Assembly: GCA_008477525.1 (NCBI GenBank)
Contig: SPDT01000005.1
Location: forward strand, 496,001-560,000
DNA length: 64,000 nucleotides
Direction of reading: 5' to 3'
Source of the DNA: Hypomyces perniciosus
Lineage: Eukaryota; Ascomycota; Sordariomycetes; Hypocreales; Hypocreaceae
Shown: piece after piece, positions 47,873 through 57,274 of the stretch
How positions within the stretch are numbered: position 1 is the first letter of the stretch
How the letters are laid out: each line of letters begins with the position of its first letter
Made by a program: the position numbers and the translations under genes
The notes under the pieces: generated by a model
Databases searched by the model: none
The model's input: the letters and a program-made list of their open reading frames with translations, nothing else
Told to the model about the DNA's origin: nothing

Positions 47873-49850
47873 ATAACTATCCTATCTATAATAAAGAAAT
47901 ACTAGTAGTAATTTATTATTTAAAAAAGTAAAAAGTAGAGCTATATAACTGTAACCCCTTTATAGTTATTTTAGACTATAAAAACTTACAGTTCTTTATA
48001 ACGCGTAAAAAACTCTTTAAATAATAAACGCGCTAAGTAAAGTTCCTTTCCCAGTTTGATTTTATAATTTAATACAGGCCAGACAGTAAAGTAGCTGCTC
48101 TTAATATATTAAGCCGCAGAGAATAAAACCTTTTACTTAATAAAGGCAACAAATATAAATTAAGCCGCTATATATAACTTATCTTAGCCGCACTAGCAAT
48201 ACAGCAATTTAAAGATAGTAATATTAATCTCCCTTTAATATATATATTCGACAGAAATAAAAAACTACAGGATTTATAAAACCTAATAATTTAAAAAGAT
48301 TTAGTATATTAATAGGTATATACTGCAGTTAAAAAGGAAAAGCGCTCTTTTCCTGCAGACCTTTAACTTAAAGTATAAATATTAAAATATATAATCGATA
48401 AGGAATAGAGATTAATATTCTAAGACTGTATTTAGGTATCGGCTATAACCAAAAAAAAAGCAAAATACTGTACACTTGCATTATATAAGCAGAATATAAC
48501 GCTACAGTTTTAGGCCACCTAGGTTATAATAAAACTTTAGCTATTATTTCCTGCAGGTTCTTTTAATTAAAAATTAATAGTATAGTTTAATAATTCCTTT
48601 ATAACTGCAGTATATATAGAAAAGGAAAAGTATAAAAAAGCTATAAGTAAAGACTTTTTAAACTATTACCTATTCTTTAATATATCTATAGCGACTTTAC
48701 TATAGACTTTACAGTTAATTTATTACCTATAAAATTAATATAAGTATAATACCTTTAAGTTATTATCGACCGGCTTTTTAAAAATATTACCTTTAAAGTA
48801 ATAAAAAGTATAGAGGCAGAAGTATATATAAAAAGGTTCTTTTAATACTACTATTAGTTCTATAAGATACCTTAATCTATAATTAATAACTAAAGATTTA
48901 ATTAAACTAGCCGCTTTTAAAAAGCTTTCTGTAAACTAGCAGGAACCCAGCAACGCCTAAGAATAGTATATTACCTATAGACTAATAGTAGACTAAAGAA
49001 AAGCAATTAAAAGATTTAAGTATACTTTAAAGTATATATAAACTACTCTTAAGGCAATTAAAAAGACCTCCTCCTAGCAGTATAACTAGCTTTAAATAAC
49101 TGTAAATATATAGCTATCTAAATAAACCCCTTTTTCTTTAAGTACAGCTACTATATAAAACCCTTTTAGCTATATATAAAAGAAAACAAAGCTATTAGAT
49201 TAAAGGACTTAAAGGAGAAGGCTATAAAAGAAATAGTTAAAAGATTAAAAGGAGTAACTGCCTTTACTTAAACAGTATTTATTACTATATAATAATACTA
49301 TAAAAACTCTATAAACTAACAGCAAGGCCCCTTTAAAAAATATAAAGTAAGAGATAAAGTCTAGCTATACCTCAGTAACTATAATACTCCTTAGCCTTTT
49401 AAAAAGCTTAATGCCCTATATTATAAATATATAGTAATAAAGGTTATTAGCCCTTATATAGTGGAATTAGGTATATTAACTAGTATATACCCGCGATTTT
49501 ATATTAACCTGCTAAAAAGAGCGGCTAATAACCCCCTTTTAGGCCAGATTTCAGATAACCTTTAACTACTATTAATACAAGTAGATAGCGAGGATAAATA
49601 GGAAGTTAAAGAAGTCTTTTGCGTAAAGATTAAGCGGTAAAGTCGCAGCTTATTCCGCAAAGCATTAATATAGTAGAAAGGATATATAAAGCTAACCTAG
49701 GAACCAATATATATACTTAAAGACATAGCGGCCCTTAACGACTATATATCTAAATATGGCCTAATTAAATCTAATAATAGGCCACTTAACAGCTATACGC
49801 CAGCGAAGCAATAGCGCCTAAAGAGAGAGCTACTATAAAAAGGGGGGGTA
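47873..49850 (+). pseudogene. Gypsy-1 RNase H, integrase and chromodomain relic
   Basis: It resumes the frame broken at 34014: YPIYNKEILV, DYKNLQFF, FLSQFDF, YRPDSKVAALN (47.88-48.12 kb). Then comes an HHCC-type zinc region near 48515-48610, the integrase core 48.65-49.2 kb, and a C-terminal stretch at about 49575-49760 (EVKEVFCVKI, KGYIKLT, EPIYILKDI) that fits a chromodomain with its aromatic positions lost to RIP stops. Chromodomains direct such elements to heterochromatin. Confidence 0.8.
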
Positions 49851-49851
49851 A

Positions 49852-50076
49852 TATTACAGGCTAGGCTATATTTCCCGGAATTACAACTACGCTAAATCCA
49901 GAAATACAACTAATACTAGACCGCTTACCTAATTAGGAAACTACCTCGGCCATAACCCTATATACACAACTATATAATATATATATAGCTAGTATAGAGC
50001 CTCCTTCCTTAGCTATAGATAGACAATATAGAGGTGCCTTAACTGCGTGCTTTCTAGTTAGGCTATACCTGTTACA
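49852..50076 (+). repeat. Gypsy-1 3' LTR
   Basis: 225 bp; ends ACCTGTTACA, followed by ATTAG. Confidence 0.9.
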
Positions 50077-50081
50077 ATTAG

Positions 50082-50911
50082 TAATAGTTAAAGGAAGCTT
50101 TATAGTAAAGATCGCAAGTCTTTTATTTTAATATATAATTTATAGGCTTATATAAATACTTTACTATCTTTTAAGATTTATAGCTATTAATATATTTAAT
50201 TAATAAAGTTTAAAGTTTTAAACCTATTTAAATATCTAGCTAAACTGCTTAAATCGTTTTTAAATAGGATTTATATATAAAGTTTATTATTAAAAGGAAT
50301 AAAGAGCTGCTTTTAATAATAGATTTTGCTATTTATTATTTGATAGTTATTTATTATAATTTAAAGTTCTTTATAAAGCTGTTTTAGCTATTAATAAATA
50401 TTAAAGTTTTAAAGTACAGTTATTATTTTTTTATAATATTTTGTTTATATATTGCTGTAATTAAATTATTAATTAGTTTTAATTAAACAATTAATCTCTT
50501 TACTTAATAATAATAAAAGTATTATTTTTACCTTAAATAACCCTACCCTTTATAATAAAATAAAATATACTCTATTATAGTTTAATTATATTAAAAAATA
50601 AATTAAAAATAGTGTTATTATAGTTAAGTATTTAAAAACTAATAAAATAGTTATTAATAGGCTTACTAAACCCCTTTTAAGTTAAAAGCTATAAAACTTT
50701 ATAAATCTCTATTATCTTAAACTATTACTTAAAGTTTATATTTAAGGTTTTTTCTTTTTTCTTTTTTATAGCTATTAACTGTCTTTTTTTATTTTTTTTT
50801 ATTATATTAAGTATCCTTTTTATTTTTTCTTCTATTTTTTAATTACTTTCCTATATCTAGATTTTATATTTACTTTAAAATTATATAAAATAATATTTAT
50901 TTTAAAGGGAG
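50082..50911 (+). pseudogene. Tail of a second Copia element (RNase H end)
   Basis: At about 50480-50750 the sequence repeats the RNase H end of Copia-1 (LNNPTLYNKIK, VINRLTKPLL). It is more heavily AT-shifted. The part 50082-50480 is too degraded to place. It leads straight into an LTR at 50912, so this is the 3' end of another Copia copy. Confidence 0.7.
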
Positions 50912-51394
50912 TATTAAAAAAAAGGGCTAAAAAATAAAGATTTTAATTTAATTAAATAACTTTCTTATTTTAGCTAAACTTAAAATTAAGCTTAATATTA
51001 AAACTGAATATAATACTTATAATAGGCATTATAAAAAGTCCAATTAAAATAGTTTCCTATTTATATAGCTATAAGTTAATTTAAGCGATTTTATATATAA
51101 ATGAATTTTACACAAAATAAAAATACAGCTATAAACCTAATTCTATTACTATATATTTATTATTAGGTTAAAGGACTATTATAGAAGATAAAATATTATT
51201 CTATAATTATTTCTATAATAGGTGCATATTATTAGATATTTTATAGCTTTCAGTTATTAGATTAGATACAATTTAATTATTTATTCCATTATTTACCTAG
51301 TAAAACTCTTAGTTGTTTCCTTATTGCTGCATTGAGTGCAGCTTCCTAGAAGCTACAATTAAATGAGGTTTAGTATAACCTTGTTATTTTGACA
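50912..51394 (+). repeat. Copia-family LTR at the right edge of the block
   Basis: It begins TATTAAAAAAAAGGGCTAAA and ends TTGTTATTTTGACA. It is missing some internal segments of the 580-bp LTR. Its last 80 bp keep normal GC. Beyond it, base composition returns at once to that of the gene-bearing arms. Confidence 0.8.
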
Positions 51395-53204
51395 AATAAT
51401 ATAAAATCATATGATAATATATGTATTAAAACTAGGTGATAATCTCTCGCTACTGTGGGGCTTGTATTTCATGGCTCTATTTGATCCTTGTAGGGTATAG
51501 TGTCATCCACATCTGACAGGACGATTATGTGCTTTATATACAATACCTAGATATGGTAACATGACAGAATAACTCGTTTGGGTGATACACACACATTTGT
51601 CGGATAATGTCAGTCCAGTTGATGGAAGGGGCCAGAAATCGGGTATGCAAGGGAGTCAGTGATCTTACGTGAGGTGAAACAGAACGCGCGGCGTTCTCTT
51701 TCTATGATAAAATGGCTGGATAGGAAACCAATTCGGATGGGAGGATCAAGCAACAAACACACAGGATAGTGCAATTGAGTGGAAATTCAGGTGCCCCGAA
51801 TGCCCTATTATTGTGATGTATTCAGACTGACTACCTTACGTACCTGTGTTACGCGACAATACTCAACACACATATACAGCTCCACCAAACAGCAAGATGG
51901 TAATGCCAGAAGACTGAAAGACGTACCAGAGTGTTGAAGAAGCACCTTATTAGACTCATATGTAACTAAGGATTGCTTCTAATAGGTCTATTTTCCTTTT
52001 AGGACACATGAAATGAGCTAAACTACTTCTATCAAGGAGTTCTTCGGGACTATTGAGTACTACGGAGCATTTGGTATAGAGTACGGAGTATTTCGTATTT
52101 TTGATCGGACTGGACTGTACGCCATGCATTTAGCCGCAAGAGTGGATCTGAACATAGGTTAGGAATCTCCCTAACCAGGGGTATTATAACTACCTATAGT
52201 ACTAATACTAGTAGTACTGACCAAAACTGGGCGTACATGCCGCAAGGATCGCAAAGGTTACTCCGTAGTGCAATACAAGACCTATACGGAGTAGTATCCC
52301 TATTTTATTATAGGATTATCCTTTTGTTTTATTGGTCAATCAGAATGAAAATGTGGGTCTTGTACTGGACTCACATTTGTGATCCTTGCGTTATGTACAT
52401 ACGAGTAAGTGAGCATGATAAGGAAATTTTATTACAAATACTAACCAGCCTGGCCGAAAGCAGCGAAAGATGTTTCTTACTGTTTGCACGGTAGTGTAGC
52501 CATCTGGATCCAGTAGGTCTAGGGTTAACCGACCTGAGAACTCTGTTGAAGTCTTCGAGCTATGCGGACTCGCTTTGGAGTGCATTGAGTTGATCCCGAT
52601 GGACGTCGACTCTGCGTTGAAGGGGGATTGTTATTACTCATTCCGCAACTCTAGGTTACTCCATATTTATCAGAAGTGAATTATTCGATTTTGCTCTCAT
52701 CGGCGTGATGTCGTCTACTCTCAACGGACGTTATCTTCTTCCCCATGATGGTCGACGTTTCAAGCGATTAAAGGTCCAATTGACTCAGGCATGTATCGTC
52801 AAGTCGATTTTATTTTTCAGAAAGAATAAAAGAAGGAAGACAGGAAAAGGTCTACTAGAGAGAAACACAGGGGTTTAAATTATCACGAGCCTGTGTTGGG
52901 GACATGGTAACGGGGCACATGTTACTGCCTTTCGACAAGACAAATTCAGACTGGCGCAACCCGAAATCCTAGATGAATAGCATGGAGCGCCAAAATACAC
53001 TACCCATTTTGGCTCACTTCCCTAAGCACTTTCTGAGCCCCTATGAGCTACTACAGGCGAGCCTAAGCCATCCCTGAGTTGCCCGAGCTGTCCTGTGAGC
53101 CGTCCTCATTATCAACTAATAGGCGCTTCCCGACTCAGGATGGGAAGGTTCAGATCTAGAATAGAAAATCCTTGGGCCAGAACCTCTCAATGGGTCTAAT
53201 TTCA
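51395..53204. other. Intergenic region right of the transposon block
   Basis: Normal base composition but no supported gene. It holds three exact copies of the TACGGAGTA/TACTCCGTA motif (52082-52090, 52259-52267, 52285-52293) and one near copy at 52061. A frame at 52391-52585 (-) shows no family likeness and is probably chance. Confidence 0.5.
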
Positions 53205-55355
53205 TCAGTTGTACATTCGCATGAAACAACTCCTGATACCCTTTCCATCATTCTGCAATATCTTAATCTTTTTATCAAGGAGCAATTTTTTCACTGCTTT
53301 ATGCCCCTCCTCAATGGCCCGCATCACTGCATAGCAGCCGTAGTCCTCCACCAGACAATCTATCACACGGTCATTATCTAGGAGTAACTTCATTACCTTA
53401 TCGCTATTTCCCAGAGCCGCGTACTCTATGGGTATAAGGTCATAACGGCTCCTGGGCGTGACTGACACGTCGTCCCGCTGAAGCAGCAACCGAACTACCT
53501 TTTTATGTCCGCGATATGCTGCGTAGCATAGGGAAGTGATGCCAACGTAATCCGCCCAATCAACACGGATCTCTTCTTGCTCTAAAAGCAGTTGCAAAAC
53601 TCCCATCTCCCCTCTCCATGCTGCAATCATAAGGGGTGACAGGCCATTAATATCCGTTGCGTTGACATTCACGTCAGCCTGTTGAAGCAGCAAGCGCACT
53701 AATGCTTCATCAGCGTACTTGGCCGCGACGGCAAAAGGTGTACGTCGTTCGGCATTCAGTTGTTCCACGTTAATTTCAGGGTGTTCCAAGAGAAGCCGTA
53801 CCACTCGTTCATTTCCACATTGTAAAGCATATGATAGGGGTGGAGGTGCATGATTGCTAGTCGTTACGTTCACGTCGACATCGGTCCGCTGAAGCAGCAT
53901 CTCCACGACAGCTTCGCGTCTATTCGATATTGCTGAATGTAAACAATTCCAGCTTTTCCCAACATTTACTTGGATGTCATGCCGCGCCAGGAGAAGTTTC
54001 ACGACCCCGTCATGCCCCGACTGCACAGCCCTGATAAGACTGGTGTATCCATTAACCCCCCCAAAATTCAGAACCTCAGTGTCAACGTGTTCGAGCATCA
54101 TTGCGACAATGGCTTCGTTTCCCTGAGCGCTTGCCACGGTTAGGGCTGTATTATCCCGGCGACCAGACTTCTTTGAAATCCTGATACTGGGCTGCTCAAG
54201 AAGAAGTCTCACCACCTCGATACGGCTGTGGCGTACAGCTTGATATAAAGGGTCCCCAGCAAGAACACCCCTCACATTAAGCGCTACATCAGATCGTTGA
54301 AGCAGTAGTCTGACCATATCTTCATTGCCCTCTTTTGCTGCAAGAGCTAGAGTTGTGTAACGTCTCGCATTCTTCCTTTCCAATTTGATACCAGCTTGCT
54401 GCAAAAGAAGTCTTACGACTTCTCTATGTCCCTCGCTTACTGCCGACATCACCGCTGTGAAGCCCTTGTGATCCGCCGCATTAAGGTCAATATCAGGCTG
54501 TTGGAGGAGAAGTTGAACAATATGCGTATGCCCTTTCCGAGCCGTTCGTATCATGGGCGTCATGCGCACAACATCCCACACGTTCCCATCCACATCAGAT
54601 CGCTGAAGAAGTAGCTTCACTATGGCTGTTCGACCCTGGGATACGGCCAAATGCAGTGGCACGATGCCATGCACAGGGACATTGATGTTTGCCTCTTCTC
54701 GATCCAGAAGTAACTTGAAGATTGTTTCATGCCCTCCACCAACAGCCTCATGTATTGGCGTGAGGATGTTGATTCCGTCCTGTTCCAGAAGTAGCTTGAC
54801 GATTTCAACGTGCCCTCTTGCCGCTGCCCAAGATAAAGCCATATCTTTGGTTTTTTCCGAGACTTCATGCTTCTCAATCATCATCCTGACAATGGGCTCG
54901 TGCCCATACATCGCAGCCATAGTCAGTGGTGGGAACTGAAAGCCACTTGACGGGTCCACTGCGATATCGGGGTGGGAAAGCAACATGTTGGCAATGTCAA
55001 GATGTCCCTTGGACAGAGCTAGCTGTAGCGGTCCATAGGAGCCTTTATTCAGCAAGTTGACATGTATGCCATTTTTATGACCCTGAGCAGCACTCGGCAG
55101 TCCAGCATAGGTGTGATCGTCGCTTTCTGTCGGACTTTGGTGTAGTACTGAGCTCAGAATGTCTTTCTCGTCATTATCCACGAGAATATGAATTATCGTG
55201 TTCCCCATGTGGTCCCTTTGGTAGGTGTGGTGGAGCGTGAAACGATGCGCAAGTGTCGGATAGGCTTTGAGAAGAAAATATTGTGTTTGAGCGTCCAGGT
55301 ATTGTGCGACATGCAGGACGACGCCCACTGGGAGACCCAGCGGTTTGGGCGCCAT
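53205..55355 (-). CDS. Ankyrin-repeat protein, array member 1
   Basis: Intronless, 716 residues. The N-terminal cap (LPVGVVLHVAQYLDAQTQYFL, AYPTLAHRFTLHH) matches the F-box-like cap of the other family members, followed by HILVDNDEKDILSSVL. From about residue 110 there are some 18 ankyrin repeats with an LLLQRxDVxxN ending typical of this family. Repeats near the end (after about 640) are irregular, and the C-terminus (GIRSCFMRMYN) lacks the basic tail of the 6-8.7 kb paralogue. The ATG at 55355 starts at the cap. It is the third of three head-to-tail genes on the minus strand, 277 bp downstream of its neighbour. A protein-binding scaffold or substrate adaptor is likely, but the partner is unknown. 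Confidence 0.87.
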   Translation of the reverse strand: MAPKPLGLPVGVVLHVAQYLDAQTQYFLLKAYPTLAHRFTLHHTYQRDHMGNTIIHILVDNDEKDILSSVLHQSPTESDDHTYAGLPSAAQGHKNGIHVNLLNKGSYGPLQLALSKGHLDIANMLLSHPDIAVDPSSGFQFPPLTMAAMYGHEPIVRMMIEKHEVSEKTKDMALSWAAARGHVEIVKLLLEQDGINILTPIHEAVGGGHETIFKLLLDREEANINVPVHGIVPLHLAVSQGRTAIVKLLLQRSDVDGNVWDVVRMTPMIRTARKGHTHIVQLLLQQPDIDLNAADHKGFTAVMSAVSEGHREVVRLLLQQAGIKLERKNARRYTTLALAAKEGNEDMVRLLLQRSDVALNVRGVLAGDPLYQAVRHSRIEVVRLLLEQPSIRISKKSGRRDNTALTVASAQGNEAIVAMMLEHVDTEVLNFGGVNGYTSLIRAVQSGHDGVVKLLLARHDIQVNVGKSWNCLHSAISNRREAVVEMLLQRTDVDVNVTTSNHAPPPLSYALQCGNERVVRLLLEHPEINVEQLNAERRTPFAVAAKYADEALVRLLLQQADVNVNATDINGLSPLMIAAWRGEMGVLQLLLEQEEIRVDWADYVGITSLCYAAYRGHKKVVRLLLQRDDVSVTPRSRYDLIPIEYAALGNSDKVMKLLLDNDRVIDCLVEDYGCYAVMRAIEEGHKAVKKLLLDKKIKILQNDGKGIRSCFMRMYN

Positions 55356-55631
55356 GTTGATATATAATTAACGACTAGAGAGATGATAAAGAGCTGTGAG
55401 ATACGCCGAAGCAGGTGATCTGAGGTGGAGGGACCCAACTAATACAGCATTAGTATCGGGATTTTGGAACCTGGGAAGAAGTTGAGACTGTTAGGCGTGA
55501 AGAACTAAACGTCAAGAACGTCATTAGGCATCCATGCATGTAAACTACATGCATATTAGTAGTTGCTAAGACCCACAAAACTCTCTGCTGATAAAATACG
55601 CCTCTGCAGCCTCCTTGTTTGGCTCAAGGTT

Positions 55632-56972
55632 CTATTCTCGCCACGGCCTCTTCATCCCCAGGCCGAACCGCCCAGGCAAGGGCATCGTGCCTCTAGTATC
55701 CTTCAAATCATCTCGCTCAAGCAGCATTTTGAGGATTCTCTCCTTTCCTGCCGCCATAGCGAGGGGCGGAATATCTCCAGAGCGTGTTGCATTTACTTGC
55801 ACGTCAGGTCTCGCCAGCAGTAACGCTACCACGGATTCATGCCCACTTTTCACAGCCCAATGCAAAGGTGTGAGGTTATCGGTGTCCCTTATATTGACCT
55901 CAATATTATCTCGTTTCAGCAAGTATCTCGTTATTTGTTCATGGCCTCGGGTGGCACTGTATGTCAGAGCTGAGCGGCCTTCGTCGTCTATCGCATTGAC
56001 TGCCACGTCAGGTCTCTCGAGCAGTATTTCCACCACCTTGTCCCGTCCTGACAATGCCGCCCACATCAGAGGCGTCATGCCATTCTTTCCTTTCAGGTTG
56101 ACGTCTGTTTCCTTTCGCCCAATCAGTAATCGTGTGATACCCTCGTAGCCATGTTCGGCAGCCTCATGCAAAGCCGCAAACTCGTGCAAGTCTTTCGCAT
56201 TAATGTCCACGTCAATACCACTTCGCTCAACCAGTATTTTCACTACCGATTCATGCCCACCCATCGCCGCCAAGATTAGAGGAGTCCGCGAGATGGCACT
56301 TCGTCGATCCACCTCGACATCGTTTCGCGCGAGAAGCAGCCTCACAACTGCCTCTCTGCCATGCATAGCTGCCTTATCAAGCGCTGTTTGGCGTTTTTTG
56401 TCGGTCAAGTTTGGATTTACATCAGAACGCTGGAGAAGAAGCGTGGCGATGGCTTCGTGTCCATGAAATGCCGCCCAAGCCAGAGGCGTGTTGCCAAGGC
56501 GATCCTTGACATCGGCCTCGATTCCATCGTGTTCAAGGAGCATCCTCACAATGACTTCACGACCAGCCTTAACCGCGACGGTAAGCGGAGTAAAGCCTGC
56601 TCCATTTCTCAAATTCACTTTGGTCTCCCGCTGCTCAAGCAAGAACCTCACAATAGACTCGCGACCGTGATGCGCTGCCGTGTGAAGCAGCCCCGATCCG
56701 CCAGTGGTTTGCAGGTGCTGAGGAAGCAGATCGCTCGCCCGATAGTTGTATTCACGCGGTCGCAGTATTGATCGGAGAAGGTCTTCTCTCCCCTGTTCGA
56801 TGAGGATGTGTAGTATTGTGACCTTTTCGCGATCTCGGTTGCGCATATGGCGGATGGTGAAGTCATTTGCGAGAGTCGGATGTGCGCAGAGAAGCGAATA
56901 CTGTTCACGAGCGGTCATGTATTCGACTACTTGCAGAAAGATCTCTGGCGGGAAAACGGCTGTTTCAGCCAT
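55632..56972 (-). CDS. Ankyrin-repeat protein, array member 2
   Basis: Intronless. The frame stays open upstream to 57119, but I choose the Met at 56972 because MAETAVFPPEIFLQVVEYM starts the family cap at the same place as in the paralogues; this gives 446 residues, while the longer form would add 49 low-complexity residues. Cap residues about 1-70 (YSLLCAHPTLANDFTIRHM, TILHILIEQGREDLLRSIL) are followed by about 10 regular ankyrin repeats, beginning LLHTAAHHGRESIVRFLLEQ. The end (GRFGLGMKRPWRE) is short. It is the most regular member of the family. Confidence 0.87.
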   Translation of the reverse strand: MAETAVFPPEIFLQVVEYMTAREQYSLLCAHPTLANDFTIRHMRNRDREKVTILHILIEQGREDLLRSILRPREYNYRASDLLPQHLQTTGGSGLLHTAAHHGRESIVRFLLEQRETKVNLRNGAGFTPLTVAVKAGREVIVRMLLEHDGIEADVKDRLGNTPLAWAAFHGHEAIATLLLQRSDVNPNLTDKKRQTALDKAAMHGREAVVRLLLARNDVEVDRRSAISRTPLILAAMGGHESVVKILVERSGIDVDINAKDLHEFAALHEAAEHGYEGITRLLIGRKETDVNLKGKNGMTPLMWAALSGRDKVVEILLERPDVAVNAIDDEGRSALTYSATRGHEQITRYLLKRDNIEVNIRDTDNLTPLHWAVKSGHESVVALLLARPDVQVNATRSGDIPPLAMAAGKERILKMLLERDDLKDTRGTMPLPGRFGLGMKRPWRE

Positions 56973-57274
56973 TTTCGGCCCTATTTGCCTGGCGCAGGAG
57001 AGGGAGTTTGGCAGATATCGGGATATCGGGATATTGGGTGTATTGGGCCTGTTGCGAATCTCGGCAGTTGGCAGTGACGCGACTGGGCGGCTCCGCGATT
57101 GAGCTCCAAGGCGAGACATTTATGCGGGCCAAGGGCCAGCAGGGAGGGGTGCCTTCTAATCAGCCATACTTCGTATTATTTCGTACATACCTTACCTCTT
57201 TCTTTTTCATCCTTCAGCCATACGCATTTCAATTCGACTACGGAGTACTACTTACTTGCCCTCAATACTTACTC

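Larger units (their letters stand above)
24612..50076 (+). mobile_element. Gypsy-1: chromodomain Gypsy retrotransposon hosting nested insertions
   Basis: Outer element of the nest. LTRs 24612-24836 and 49852-50076 (225 bp each) start TGTTACAGG and end CCTGTTACA, with RIP changes; the 5-bp duplication ATTAG is at 24607-24611 and 50077-50081. A polypurine tract AAAAAGGGGGGG precedes the 3' LTR. The internal order is gag (about 25000-25394 and 31312-31900), protease region, RT (32814-34014), RNase H-integrase-chromodomain (47873-49850). It is split by a LINE, a solo LTR and a Copia element. The own sequence left after removing these is roughly 5.4 kb, usual for the group. All domains are full of TAA/TAG codons replacing Gln and Trp codons, so it is dead. 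Confidence 0.9.

Noticed and set aside
19000..51000. Regularly recurring short words as a CRISPR-like array
   Set aside because: Repeats are transposon LTRs and AT-rich RIP words without regular spacing, in a eukaryotic genome.
52237..52585. Two overlapping frames of 85 and 64 residues as genes
   Set aside because: No family likeness, opposite strands over the same bases, and the plus-strand frame includes TACTCCGTA motif copies.
55632..57119. Start of the middle ankyrin gene at 57119
   Set aside because: The extra 49 residues are low-complexity and have no counterpart in paralogues; the Met at 56972 aligns with the family start.
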